In this document: piece by piece, positions 7,891 to 16,491 of the stretch
Layout: each line of letters starts with the position of its first letter
Numbering within the stretch: the stretch's first letter is position 1
NCBI RefSeq assembly: GCF_009569385.1
Contig: NZ_WBOF01000001.1
Location: 5,461,001 to 5,525,000 of the forward strand
Direction of reading: 5' to 3'
Length of the DNA: 64,000 nucleotides
DNA from: Streptomyces kaniharaensis
GTDB lineage: Bacteria; Actinomycetota; Actinomycetes; Streptomycetales; Streptomycetaceae
Notes under the pieces: generated by a model
The model's input: the letters and a program-made list of their open reading frames with translations, nothing else
Databases searched by the model: none
Told to the model about the DNA's origin: nothing
Position numbers and translations under genes: made by a program

Positions 7891-8193
7891 TCAGTTCTTC
7901 ACCGAACTCCGTCGGATCACCGCGCGCCCGCCCGCGAGGTCGATCCCGGTGTGCCTCGGTGCGCCGTCACGCTCGTCGTCCCGCAGCACCAGCTCGACCC
8001 GGCGCTGCTCCAGCTGCACGCGCTTGCTCGGGTAGAGCAGCGCGTGCAGCTCCTCGGTGGCCGTCGCGCCCGTGCCCCGCGCGGGGCCGGCCGCGGGGCG
8101 GGCCCTCAGTCGCCGCACCGCGGCGCCGAGGAAGAACACCACCACCAGCGCCGCCGGCAACAGCAGTCCGCCCGCCGCGCCTGTCAGAAGCAT
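7891..8193 (-). CDS. DUF6191 small membrane protein
   Basis: 100 residues, MLLTGAAGGLLLPAALVVVF onwards. One N-terminal transmembrane helix (residues ~8-25) is followed by a charged cytoplasmic part with ATEELHALLYPSKRVQLEQRRVELVLRDDERDGAP. That ELHALLYPSKR-(x)n-VELVLRDDE pattern is the DUF6191 signature found in streptomycetes. The function is unknown. It is convergent with the Cds1-like gene (24 bases apart, no hairpin seen) and lies 59 bases downstream of the beta-helix/AAA+ gene on the same strand, so it may be co-transcribed with it. The start lacks a good ribosome site; a GTG two codons upstream is an alternative. Confidence 0.7.
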   Translation of the reverse strand: MLLTGAAGGLLLPAALVVVFFLGAAVRRLRARPAAGPARGTGATATEELHALLYPSKRVQLEQRRVELVLRDDERDGAPRHTGIDLAGGRAVIRRSSVKN

Positions 8194-8252
8194 GCTCACG
8201 GAACACCAACGAGCGCCCGGCACCGCCGAGTTCCGCCGAGGTCCGCTCGGGG

Positions 8253-10673
8253 TCAGGGCAGGCGCGCGGTCGGCAGGTCGGCCGGGACGAGGAGCTGGAG
8301 CTCCTCCGTGGACGGGTCGGCGAGGTGCGCCACGCGCATCGCGTGCCGCTCGACCATCGTCTCGAAGACCTGCCGCGCGGTGCGCCCGTTGCCGAAGTTG
8401 GGCCCGCGATCCAGCGCCGTGAAGTGGTGCAGCAGCGCACCCTCGGTGGCCTCGGCGAGCGCGTACTCGTGCTCGGCGCACTGCGCCCGCGCGATCTCCA
8501 GCAGCTCGTCCGCCGTGTAATCCGGGAAGGTGATAGTGCGTGAAAAGCGGGACGATACACCGGGGTTGGCGGAGAGGAAGCGCTCCATCTCGGAGGTGTA
8601 GCCGGCCACGATGACGACCACCTCGTCCCGGTGGTCCTCCATGAGCTTGACCAGGGTGTCGATCGCCTCGCGTCCGAAGTCGCGGGCGCCGTCCTCGGGG
8701 GCGAGCGCGTACGCCTCGTCGATGAAGAGCACGCCGCCGCGCGCGCGGTCGAAGGCCGCGGCGGTGCGGATCGCGGTGGAGCCGATGTGTTCGCCGACGA
8801 GATCCACCCGGGCGACCTCGACGAGGTGCCCGCGCTGGAGCACCCCGAGCGAGGCGAGGATCTCGCCGTAGAGCCGGGCCACCGTGGTCTTGCCGGTGCC
8901 GGGGGCGCCGGTGAACACCAGGTGCCGGCGCAGCGAGGGCGCCTTGAGCCCGGCCTGGCGGCGGCGCTTGCCGACCGAGATCAGGTCGATGAGCGTGCGC
9001 ACCTCCTGCTTCACGGTGGCGAGTCCGACCAGCGAGTCGAGTTCGGCCAGCGCCTCGTCGGCCGGCCGGCAGTCGGGGATCGGGGCGATCACGGGGGTGG
9101 TCGAAGGCGCCGCAGACGCAGTCGCCGAAGTCAACGAAGCTGCGGCAGCGGTCAGTTGGGCGGAGCGCGGGCTGGGTACGTCCGCCACGCCAGGCGAGGG
9201 CGCGACGTCGTCCGAGGTGCAGCCCTCCGCCACCGGTCCGGGTTCGGAGAACTCGAAGCCCGCCCGCTCGTTCTGCTCGGCCCGGCAGTGGGTGAGCTGG
9301 GTGCGGCAGCCGTCGATGATGTGGAAGCCGAAGCCCTTGCCGTGCGAGACGCGGCAGTCCTCGAAGGTGCCCCGGCCCTGCGCCGAGACGTACACCCCGG
9401 CGTCGGTGCTGGCCCGGACGGTGCAGTCGCGCAGCACCGGGTCGGCGCCCTTGGTGACGATGACGCCGGTGGCCACGTCGGAGATCTCGCAGTCGCTGAG
9501 CAGCCCGCCGCTGCCGTGGTCGCGGAACCAGAGCCCGGTGCCGGCCTCCTGCACCCGGCAGGCGGTCAGCGTCACGTGGGCGCCGCCGCTGACCGAGACG
9601 GCCGAGCTGCGGATCCGGCTGAACGAGCAGCGGTCGGCGGTGGCGGCGGAGTCCCGGTCGAGGACGAACAGTGCGTCCGGCAGGTCGTGCAGCGCGCAGT
9701 CGGTGAGGGTGAGGCGGGCGCCGTCGCTGACCCACAGCGCCGGGTACTCGCCGGTGGAGCCGTGGATCTGGCAGGACTCGGCGACCGCCTCGGTGCCCTG
9801 GTCCCAGACCGAGAGCGCGCCGCGTCCGAAGTCCCGGACGGTGGTGTGGGCGAGGCTGAGCCGGGAGCGTCCGCGCAGGTCGGCGCCGTTCTCCGGCAGG
9901 TCGTGCACCCGGCAGCCGGTGAGCACGAGTTCGGCCTCGCCGTCGAGGGTCAGGCCGTTGCCGGTGACGCGGTGGATCTCGCAGTCGACGAGGCGTCCGC
10001 CGGCCTGCGCCTCGGCCTGGACTCCGCTGCCGCGAATCTCGTAGATCTCGCAGCCGGTCAGCTCGGCGGCGCTTCCCGGGTCGGCGAGCAGCACGCCGGC
10101 GCCTGCGGTGTGGTGGATCCGGCAGCGTTCGAGGGCGGCGGTCGCGCCGGCGAGCACGGCGAGCCCGGCCTGGGCGGCGGTGGCGACCTCGCAGTCCTCG
10201 AACGCGGCGGCGGTGCCCTCGCCGCGCAGCCGCAGGCCGAGCCCGCCGGGGTTGGTGACGACGCAGCCGTGCAGGGTGGGCCGGGCGCCACCGGTGATCT
10301 CGATGCCGGTGGCGGAGCGGCTCTCCACCCGGCAGCCGCTGAACGCGGGCGCCGCCTGCGGCCCGGTGACCAGGACGGCGGGGGCGGAGCTGTCGCCGCC
10401 CTCGACGACGAGGTCGCGGACGGTCGCGGCGGCGGTGACGGTCAGCGGCACACCGGAGGGCGGGTCGATCCGGACGGTGCCCGGGCCCTGCGCCGGGACG
10501 ATCGTCACCGCCTTGTCCAGCAGGACGTTCTCCCGGAAGGTGCCGGGCCGGACGGTCACGGTGTCGCCCGGTTCTGCGGCGGCGAGGGCTTCCGCGAGCG
10601 TGTCGTACTCGCCCGCGCGGCGCCGCCAGCGGGATGCGCTGTCCTGAGTGACCCGGACCCTGTGCTCAGCCAT
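8253..10673 (-). CDS. right-handed beta-helix protein fused to a CbbX/EccA-type AAA+ ATPase
   Basis: 806 residues. Residues ~15-500 are a right-handed parallel beta-helix: successive ~23-residue rungs with a GxGVxVxxGARxTLxxCxVxxxxxxG-like pattern and regularly stacked cysteines. A low-complexity Ala/Ser/Thr linker (~505-555) joins it to a AAA+ module of the CbbX/EccA class: ELDSLVGLATVKQEVRTLIDL, Walker A GAPGTGKTT with Lys595, Walker B GGVLFIDEAYAL, EDHRDEVVVIVAGYTSEM, and the FGNGRTARQVFETMVERHA sensor helix. EccA-type ATPases act as chaperones in type VII secretion, and CbbX remodels Rubisco. Here the beta-helix may recognise the client. There is no signal peptide, so it is cytoplasmic. 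No ESX genes are adjacent. Confidence 0.85.
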   Translation of the reverse strand: MAEHRVRVTQDSASRWRRRAGEYDTLAEALAAAEPGDTVTVRPGTFRENVLLDKAVTIVPAQGPGTVRIDPPSGVPLTVTAAATVRDLVVEGGDSSAPAVLVTGPQAAPAFSGCRVESRSATGIEITGGARPTLHGCVVTNPGGLGLRLRGEGTAAAFEDCEVATAAQAGLAVLAGATAALERCRIHHTAGAGVLLADPGSAAELTGCEIYEIRGSGVQAEAQAGGRLVDCEIHRVTGNGLTLDGEAELVLTGCRVHDLPENGADLRGRSRLSLAHTTVRDFGRGALSVWDQGTEAVAESCQIHGSTGEYPALWVSDGARLTLTDCALHDLPDALFVLDRDSAATADRCSFSRIRSSAVSVSGGAHVTLTACRVQEAGTGLWFRDHGSGGLLSDCEISDVATGVIVTKGADPVLRDCTVRASTDAGVYVSAQGRGTFEDCRVSHGKGFGFHIIDGCRTQLTHCRAEQNERAGFEFSEPGPVAEGCTSDDVAPSPGVADVPSPRSAQLTAAAASLTSATASAAPSTTPVIAPIPDCRPADEALAELDSLVGLATVKQEVRTLIDLISVGKRRRQAGLKAPSLRRHLVFTGAPGTGKTTVARLYGEILASLGVLQRGHLVEVARVDLVGEHIGSTAIRTAAAFDRARGGVLFIDEAYALAPEDGARDFGREAIDTLVKLMEDHRDEVVVIVAGYTSEMERFLSANPGVSSRFSRTITFPDYTADELLEIARAQCAEHEYALAEATEGALLHHFTALDRGPNFGNGRTARQVFETMVERHAMRVAHLADPSTEELQLLVPADLPTARLP

Positions 10674-10820
10674 GACGGTCTGTCGTCCCCACCTTCGTCG
10701 AGCCGGCGATCAACGGGCCGTGTGCGCGGGCGTGCGCGGGCCGTCCGCCCACCGTAGCGCGCCCGCGCCGGTGGTCCGGCCGGTGCCCGCGACCGCGCGG
10801 GCACCGGGGCTCCCGTCTTC

Positions 10821-10843
10821 ACCACATGTTCCGACCACATGTT
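10821..10843. repeat. direct repeat accacatgtt x2 upstream of the beta-helix/AAA+ gene
   Basis: accacatgtt is present at 10821-10830 and 10834-10843, followed by two further ttca-rich near-repeats (gcttcaccat, gcttcaacga). This is a local drop in GC within the 239-base gap between the beta-helix/AAA+ start and the MOSC stop. It could be a binding site, but no promoter can be fixed. Confidence 0.4.
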
Positions 10844-10912
10844 TCAAGTTGCTTCACCATGCTTCAACGACTGCGCACAGCCCGGGTTCCTCCGCCCCCG
10901 CGCGTTCGTCGA

Positions 10913-11791
10913 TCACATTTGAGCGTCGGCCGGCCACTGCGCCCCGTCCTCCAGCACCTCGACGTCGTCGTCGAGTCGCAGCGTGCCGAGCACGTCGCCG
11001 TTGACGCCGGCCGGGCGCTCGGGGATCAGGTTCTGCCCGAACGCGGCCTTCTTCAGCAGCCGGTGGTGCCGGGCCAGGGTGCGCAGCGGTTCGGGGCCGC
11101 GCCGCTCGCCGCTCTCCTGGTCGGTCGTGGTGATGACGCAACGGCCGCAGGGCTTGACCACCTTGAAGGTCAGTTCGCCGATCCGGATCCGGCGCCAGCC
11201 GTCCTCGGCCCACGGCTCGGCGCCGCCGACCACGACGTTGGGGCGGAAGCGTTCCATCGGCAACGCCTCGTGGCCTTCCGGGTGTTCGGCGGCGATCAGC
11301 TCGTTGAGCCGCTCCAGCGAGGCGGTCGTGGTGAGCAGCAGTGGGAACCCGTCAGCCATCGAGACGGTGTCGCCGGGCGTGGCGAAGTCCGGGTCGACGG
11401 GCCGGGCGCGCGGGTCGTCCAGGTGCACCAGGCGGTACTCTCCGAGGCGTTCGGCGATCCACGCGTGCGCCTCCTTGGGCGCCTCGGCGGCACGGAAGCG
11501 GGTGCCCCAGACCTCGACCTCGGCGAGCGGGTCGCCGGCGGCGACGGCGGGGGCCGGGACCTCGATCCTGGAGCCGTCGGGGGCGGTGAGGGTGAGGGTG
11601 CCGTCGGGGCCGATGCCGGTGCGGATCTGGCCGAGGGCGGCGTTCTCGCGCTGGCTGACGAAGCGGCCGGTCGGGTCGGCGAGCATCCAGCGGCGGTCTC
11701 CGGCGAGGCCCCAGGGTTCGACCGGGGCGCTGTCGGGGCTCAGGCGGTACATCGACTTGACGGGGTAGACGTGGAGTCCGGTGAGCAGCAT
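10913..11791 (-). CDS. MOSC domain-containing protein (YcbX-like)
   Basis: 292 residues: MLLTGLHVYPVKSMYRLSPD is the MOSC N-terminal beta-barrel start, with WGLAGDRRWMLADPTGRFVSQRE next. The MOSC core follows from about residue 150: ERFRPNVVVGGAEPWAEDGW, then KPCGRCVITTTDQESGERRG (the Cys is the expected molybdenum or sulfur-carrying residue) and PLRTLARHH. YcbX-like proteins take part in reduction of N-hydroxylated compounds using molybdenum cofactor. A CAGGAT hexamer 6 bases before the ATG suggests a leaderless transcript. It stands alone between two strand-matched genes. Confidence 0.85.
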   Translation of the reverse strand: MLLTGLHVYPVKSMYRLSPDSAPVEPWGLAGDRRWMLADPTGRFVSQRENAALGQIRTGIGPDGTLTLTAPDGSRIEVPAPAVAAGDPLAEVEVWGTRFRAAEAPKEAHAWIAERLGEYRLVHLDDPRARPVDPDFATPGDTVSMADGFPLLLTTTASLERLNELIAAEHPEGHEALPMERFRPNVVVGGAEPWAEDGWRRIRIGELTFKVVKPCGRCVITTTDQESGERRGPEPLRTLARHHRLLKKAAFGQNLIPERPAGVNGDVLGTLRLDDDVEVLEDGAQWPADAQM

Positions 11792-11875
11792 TCCCCCATC
11801 CTGCCAGGCACGTTCCGGCCGGACGCAGGCCCCCGGTATGCCTCACGTGCGCGGTGTGGAACCCCGCATATGCGC

Positions 11876-11921
11876 ACGGACCGCCCGGGACGCCATGTGG
11901 GGGGCGTTCCGGGCGGTCCGT
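11876..11921. terminator. 19-bp stem-loop downstream of the DUF6643 gene
   Basis: acggaccgcccgg at 11876-11888 pairs perfectly with 11909-11921, and the stem continues inward through gacgcc/ggcgtt with one wobble pair; loop 11895-11902. It lies 3' of the DUF6643 stop and 5' of the MOSC start on the minus strand. Confidence 0.75.
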
Positions 11922-12024
11922 GGATGACCCGTTTCTCCGTTCGCCCGGCGTTCAGGGGTCGCCGGGTGGTGCTCAGGTGGTGCGGGTGCGGGCCGTGTGG
12001 GGTCGGCCCTGGGGTGTCAGCGGC

Positions 12025-12825
12025 TCAGTAGCCCTGACCCTGCGGCTGGTAGCCGCCGGGCTGGAAGTGGCCAGGCTCGCCGTAGGCGCCGGGGCGCTGC
12101 GGCTGCATCGGGCGGACCGGCGCGACCGGCGACATGGCCGGACGCAGCTGGCCGCTGCCGAAGGACTGGTCGCCGCCCTGGCTCTGGAAGCCGGGGCCGC
12201 CCGGGTTCGGGCCGCCGAAGGACTGCGGGCCGCCGAAACCCTGCGGACCGCCGTGCTGCTGCCCGCCGGGCTGGCCGGGGCCGAACGCGCCGGGGCCGCC
12301 GATCGGTTGCGCACCGAAGGTCTGCGGGCCGCCGTGGCCGCCGACGAAGGTGTTCTGGCCGCCGAAGCTCTGGCCGCCGGTCGGCTGGTAGCCGCCGCTG
12401 GCCGTCTGGGCGAAGGCGGGCGCCGGCGGCTGGGGCCGCTGGTACGGCTGCTGGCCGCCGTAGCCGGGGACGGGCGGCTGCGGCGCGGAGGCGTACGCCG
12501 GCGCGGGCTGGGCCGGGATGTATGCCGTGGGGGCGCCGGCCGAGGGGCTGCTGCTCGGGCCGGGGCCCAGGGCGAGGCGGGCCGGCGGCAGCGCGGGGAG
12601 GTTGCTGGCGGCGCTCTCGTAGGCGGTGCCGTACCGGTTCTCGTAGGACGGGGCGAGGCCGGATCCGTAACCGGACGACAGCGCCGGCGGCAGCGCGGCC
12701 GGCACGTTGATGGGCGCGATCTGCGGGACACCGCGTTCAGCGACAAGGCTGTCGTAAATCGGCGTGCCGGAGGAGAAGGACGGAGAGGGGTAGCCGACTC
12801 CGTCGTAGGAGCGGGGCGAGGTCAT
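12025..12825 (-). CDS. DUF6643 family protein, Gly/Gln/Pro-rich
   Basis: 266 residues from the ATG at 12825. The N-terminus MTSPRSYDGVGYPSPSFSSG and TPIYDSLVAERGVPQIAPIN is the conserved DUF6643 segment. After a middle part with NLPALPPARLALGPGPSS, the remaining ~150 residues are low complexity, rich in Gly, Gln, Pro and Phe (GGQSFGGQNTFVGG-type repeats). There is no signal peptide or membrane helix. The function is unknown; such tails often mediate weak multivalent contacts. TACCGT at 12833-12838 ends 7 bases before the ATG, so the gene is probably leaderless. The frame is open further to 12912, but those residues look non-coding. Confidence 0.75.
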   Translation of the reverse strand: MTSPRSYDGVGYPSPSFSSGTPIYDSLVAERGVPQIAPINVPAALPPALSSGYGSGLAPSYENRYGTAYESAASNLPALPPARLALGPGPSSSPSAGAPTAYIPAQPAPAYASAPQPPVPGYGGQQPYQRPQPPAPAFAQTASGGYQPTGGQSFGGQNTFVGGHGGPQTFGAQPIGGPGAFGPGQPGGQQHGGPQGFGGPQSFGGPNPGGPGFQSQGGDQSFGSGQLRPAMSPVAPVRPMQPQRPGAYGEPGHFQPGGYQPQGQGY

Positions 12826-12832
12826 GGGGCAT

Positions 12833-12838
12833 ACGGTA
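12833..12838 (-). promoter_or_regulatory. -10 hexamer TACCGT of the DUF6643 gene
   Basis: TACCGT on the minus strand with 7 bases to the ATG at 12825 and no ribosome site. Confidence 0.45.
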
Positions 12839-13252
12839 AGCCCACAATGCGCCTGCTGAGGAGAGCGGGAGGGGGAGCAGTTCGAGTGTTTACACAGTCT
12901 TCGCTCGAACAAATGTTTCGAAAGTAGGAATAACGGACAAATCGGCGCTCAGTTCCGGACAGTCTCGACGCGCCGTCAGTGATCGAACACGACTCGGACG
13001 GCAGGCCGGCGAGCCCTTGGGGTGGCAGGGCGGTGACGTGTTGGGGGTCCGATGGAGAAACTTTTACGGACGGGGCGTGCGCGGGCGCATTCGAGCCCCC
13101 GGCGACGGTAGGGCGAGGGCTCGTGAATGTTTCGGGGATAAAGTCCCCGTCAGCTCCCGCCGGGTCCCCCTGGTCGGCGCCGGTAAGCGGCACACGGGCA
13201 CCGGGTCCGCGAAAGCCCACCGGTACACCGGCGCCGGCGGAGCAATGGCAGC
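12839..13252. other. 414-base gap between DUF6643 start and mscL stop
   Basis: No gene is supported. The left 130 bases are less GC-rich (around 12890-12950) and hold the DUF6643 promoter region, including an imperfect palindrome tcgaacaaatgtttcga at 12903-12919. A bulged stem formed by ttcgagccc (13090-13098) and gggctcgtgaa (about 13117-13127) lies ~130 bases past the mscL stop and could end its transcript. Confidence 0.5.
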
Positions 13253-13702
13253 TCAGCGCGACTGCTTCGCCTGGGTCTGCGCCGGCACGCTCGGACGGCC
13301 GCCGACCTCCGATGTGCAGAAGGAGCACCGGGTCGCCGCGGCCGGGATCGAACTCAGGCACTCCGGGCAGTCCACCGTGGCCGCCGGCGCCGGCTTGGCC
13401 GACTCGAAGCGCTCCTGGAGCCTGCCGACCGGCACCACCACGGCGAAGTAGATCACCGCGGTGATCAGCACGAAGCCGAGCAGCGCGTTGACGAAGACGC
13501 CGTAAGGGAATTCGGTGCCGGCGACGTCGAAGGTCCGCTGGGTGAAGTCGCCGACGACGCCGGTCGCGACCCCGATGAGCGGGGTGAGGAAGGCCGTGAC
13601 GAACCCGGTGACGACGGCGGTGAAGGCCGCCCCGATCACGATGCCGACCGCGAGGTCCACCACGTTTCCGCGCAGCAGGAAGCTGCGGAATCCCTTGAAC
13701 AC
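13253..13702 (-). CDS. mscL: large-conductance mechanosensitive channel MscL
   Basis: 149 residues from GTG 13702, with a ggag ribosome site 8 bases upstream. FKGFRSFLLRGNVVDLAVGIVIGAAFTAVVTGFV is the classic MscL N-terminus and first pore helix; the second helix is GVFVNALLGFVLITAVIYFAVVVPV. The homopentameric channel opens on membrane tension during osmotic downshock. After the second helix a tail carries two cysteine pairs (CPEC ... CSFC), a zinc-ribbon-like end often found in streptomycete MscL. An ATG upstream in frame would add ~100 residues without homology, so the GTG is preferred. Confidence 0.9.
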   Translation of the reverse strand: MFKGFRSFLLRGNVVDLAVGIVIGAAFTAVVTGFVTAFLTPLIGVATGVVGDFTQRTFDVAGTEFPYGVFVNALLGFVLITAVIYFAVVVPVGRLQERFESAKPAPAATVDCPECLSSIPAAATRCSFCTSEVGGRPSVPAQTQAKQSR

Positions 13703-14273
13703 CGGGTGCTCCAAATCCGTAGGGGACAGGGGGAGATGGGCCGCCCGGTGGCGCCCCGGCCGGACATCCTGCCGACAGGGCCGGGCCGAGGTCCAACCGC
13801 GTTCACCCGAACCGCGTAACCGGACGCGGCCCGTCCGGGCGGAGTGCAGGCGCGGCGCAGACGCTCCGCGTACCGGCCGATCCCCGGCCCGGGCTGCTGC
13901 CGTGTGCCCGGCCGCTGGTGCCCAGCGCCTCGCGCCGGGCGCCGGCGGCGAACGCTCATAGAACTCGACCAGCTGAGCAGACACTTGATGCATCGTGAAC
14001 GAGGTGAGTTGGGCGCGCCCGCGCCGCCTCCGCCGGCGCCCCGGTCCGCCAGCGTGTCGGCGATCGCCGCCGCCAGCCATGACGTCCGTGAGGAACACCG
14101 CAGAGGGCACCCGGAGCGGGCCGACGGGGCGAACCGGGGCGCACGGCGGTCGCAACCGGCGCACGACCGCGGTCGGCGGGCGCACGCAGGGGGTTTTCGC
14201 GCGGGCGCACGGACCACCACCAGGTGGCACGAAGGGGCTGTCCCGCCCGGGCCGCTGTGCCAAGGTCGGTGCC
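13703..14273. other. 571-base gap between divergent mscL and glycosyltransferase genes
   Basis: Reading frames are open on both strands because of the GC content, but none has recognisable domains, a ribosome site or streptomycete-like composition. The region contains no clear hairpin. It must hold the two divergent promoters. Nothing else can be supported. Confidence 0.5.
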
Positions 14274-15545
14274 ATGCCCGACGATACGTGCGACACGTCG
14301 GCCGATCCGGCCGGAACCCGTCCCCGCATCCTGCATCTGATCAGCGATTCCCGCCGCAGCGGTGCCCAGAACTTCGCCCGGGACCTCCACCACGAGCTGC
14401 GCCGCCGGGGCCAGTCCTCCGCCCTGATGGCCCTCGCGCCGAACCCCGCCTCCGGCTTCGGGAGCAGGTCCTCTCCGTGCCCCGGCCCGTACGTCGACGA
14501 GCGCGCGATGCCGCCCGAGGCCCGATCTCGTCCGGAGCCCTCCGTTCCTTCTCCGCGCCCCTCGGGCTCCGACACGCTCGAAGCGCCGGACGGACCCGGC
14601 CTTCGCAGCGCCACCGTGCTCGGCCCCCGCCGCCTGCACCCGGCCACCCTGCTGGCCCTGCGCGCCGCCGCCCGTGCCGCAGACGTCGTCCTCGCCCACG
14701 GCTCGGACACCCTCGCCGCCTGCGCCCTCGCCCTGGCCGGCACCCGCACCCCGTTCGTCTACGTGTCCGTCGGCCACCCCTGCTACTGGACGGGGACGGC
14801 GCTGCGGCGGGTCCGCGGCGGTGCCCTCCTGCACCGGGCCGCCGCCGTCACCACCCTCACCGACGAGGCTCGCGCCGTCCTGGAGGAGCACTTCCGGCTA
14901 CCTGACGGCAAGGTGCGGGTCATCCCCAACTCCCGTGCCGCCGAGAGCTATCCGCCCGCCGAGGGTCACGACGAGCGCCGCGCCGCCCGGCAGGCGCTCG
15001 GCCTGCCCGCGGACGTCCTGCTGGTCGCCTGGATCGGGGCGATCGCCCCCGAGAAGCGGCTCGACCTCGCCCTCGACGTCCTCGACCGGCTCCCCGACGT
15101 CCGCCTGGCCATCGCCGGCGACGGCCCGCTGCGGGAGGCGCTGGCCCGCCACCCGGCCGCCGCCCGGGCGCACTTCCTCGGCGCCCTGCCCGACCCGGTC
15201 CCGCTCTACCGGGCCGCCGACGCGGTGCTGCTCACCAGTGACAGCGAGGGCGTGCCCGGAGCGCTGATCGAGGCGGCCCTGGCCGGCGTGCCCGCGGTGG
15301 CCACCGACGTCGGCTGGGTGCGCGAGGTGGTCCGGGACGGCGCCACCGGCGCGCTGGTCGCCCCCGGGGATCCGCTGGCCCTCGCCGAGGCGCTGGCCAA
15401 GGTGCTGGCCTGCGACCGCGCGGGTCTGGGCGCGGCCGCCCGGGCGCACGCGCTGGCGCACTTCGAACTCGGCGCGGTCGTGGACGCCTGGCAGCAGCTG
15501 GTCGTCGACGTGTGGGCCGAGAGCCGGGCGGCGCGGCGCGCCTGA
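14274..15545 (+). CDS. GT4-family glycosyltransferase
   Basis: 423 residues from the ATG at 14274. The GT-B fold is clear: RILHLISDSRRSGAQNFARDLHHELRRRG at the N-terminus, VVLAHGSDTLAACALAL, RVIPNSRAAESYPPAE, LLVAWIGAIAPEKRLDLALDVLDRL, and the donor-binding SDSEGVPGALIEAALAGVPAVATDVGW with the E-x7-E motif. It transfers a sugar from a nucleotide donor to a lipid or surface glycan; the acceptor is unknown. A ~50-residue Pro/Ser-rich segment (residues ~60-108) interrupts the N-terminal domain. The gene is not in a glycan cluster, but a GT2, a polysaccharide deacetylase and a sugar transferase occur within 8 kb. Confidence 0.85.
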   Translation: MPDDTCDTSADPAGTRPRILHLISDSRRSGAQNFARDLHHELRRRGQSSALMALAPNPASGFGSRSSPCPGPYVDERAMPPEARSRPEPSVPSPRPSGSDTLEAPDGPGLRSATVLGPRRLHPATLLALRAAARAADVVLAHGSDTLAACALALAGTRTPFVYVSVGHPCYWTGTALRRVRGGALLHRAAAVTTLTDEARAVLEEHFRLPDGKVRVIPNSRAAESYPPAEGHDERRAARQALGLPADVLLVAWIGAIAPEKRLDLALDVLDRLPDVRLAIAGDGPLREALARHPAAARAHFLGALPDPVPLYRAADAVLLTSDSEGVPGALIEAALAGVPAVATDVGWVREVVRDGATGALVAPGDPLALAEALAKVLACDRAGLGAAARAHALAHFELGAVVDAWQQLVVDVWAESRAARRA

Positions 15546-15731
15546 CGCGCACTCGGGCATGCCCGTGGCCCCGGCGGGCGTGGGCTGCGCCGAACGGGCG
15601 AATCAGGGCCCACCCGCCCCGCAGCGACTCGCCGGTAATGAACCGTCGCCGCCACACTGCCCGGTGTGAACCGTGCGAAGCCGGTGAAGTCTGCGAAGTC
15701 CGTGAAGTCCGTACCGCCTGGGAGGCCCGTG

Positions 15732-16403
15732 ATGTCGAAGGCGCTGCTGAGGTCCACCGTCATGCTCGCGGTCGCCGCCGGGATCGCCGCCTCGCCCGTC
15801 CAGGCCGGTGCCGCCACCCACCAACCGCCCTCCGAGGGCGCCCAGTTCGTCAAGCTCGACCACCCGCAGCCGGTGCACGAGGCGGCCCGCACGGAGGCGG
15901 TCGAGTTCTTCTGGTACGACTGCAGCCACTCGGAACTGCTGGAACAGCCGCTCCAGACCTGGGCCGAGAAGCACCGCGCGGACGTCGTCCTGCGGCGCGT
16001 CCCCGGGATCTGGCCTGGCAGCCGCGACGAGAGCGCGCAGCGCGGCCACGCGCGGCTGTACTACACGCTGGAGCGCCTGGGCCTGGTCGAGCGCCTGCAG
16101 GCGAGCGTGTTCCGCTCGGTGCACGACGACAAGGTCGACCTCCTCACCGAGGCCACCGCCACCGGCTGGGCGGCGCGGCACGGTGTCGACGAGCAGCGGT
16201 TCCGCGAGGCCTACCGTTCCGCCGAGGTGCGCCAGTCGGTCGACGACGCGGCCGCCCAGTTCGTCCGCTACGGCGTCAACGAGCTGCCGACGGTGGTCGT
16301 CCAGGGCGAGTACCGCACCTCGCCGAGCAGGGCGGGCGGCGTCGACCGGATGCCCGAGGTGCTGGACTACCTGGTCCAGCAGGAGCAGCTGGGCAAGCAC
16401 TGA
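15732..16403 (+). CDS. secreted DsbA-like thioredoxin-fold protein with a CxxS site
   Basis: 223 residues from the ATG at 15732, six bases behind GGAGG; a GTG at 15666 would add a Lys/Ser/Val repeat-like stretch and is less likely. Residues 1-28 are a signal peptide (LLRSTVMLAVAAGIAASPVQAGA). The DsbA fold is seen in AVEFFWYDCSHSELLEQPLQTWAEKHRADVVLRRVPGIW and the C-terminal LPTVVVQGEYRTSP with the cis-proline. The canonical CPHC is here Cys64-Ser-His-Ser67, so the second cysteine is absent. Family members oxidise or isomerise disulfides outside the membrane; with one cysteine it could form mixed disulfides but not cycle as a normal oxidase. Confidence 0.8.
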   Translation: MSKALLRSTVMLAVAAGIAASPVQAGAATHQPPSEGAQFVKLDHPQPVHEAARTEAVEFFWYDCSHSELLEQPLQTWAEKHRADVVLRRVPGIWPGSRDESAQRGHARLYYTLERLGLVERLQASVFRSVHDDKVDLLTEATATGWAARHGVDEQRFREAYRSAEVRQSVDDAAAQFVRYGVNELPTVVVQGEYRTSPSRAGGVDRMPEVLDYLVQQEQLGKH

Positions 16404-16460
16404 CACCTTGGTGCCGCCACGTCGTTGACGCTGGATCAGTCTCGGAGGAAACACGCCTCC

Positions 16461-16490
16461 CTAACCATTCTGGTGCTGTTTAATGGTTAG
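16461..16490. promoter_or_regulatory. 9-bp inverted repeat operator abutting the hydrolase start
   Basis: ctaaccatt (16461-16469) and aatggttag (16482-16490) are exact complements separated by 12 bases, and the ATG at 16492 follows one base later. The spacing and position suggest a repressor site that blocks transcription or initiation. No regulator gene is adjacent. Confidence 0.6.
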
Positions 16491-16491
16491 C

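Noticed and set aside
13844..14273. A small gene in the mscL-GT4 gap
   Set aside because: Open frames exist on both strands but show only Arg/Pro/Ala-rich composition without a ribosome site or recognisable fold.
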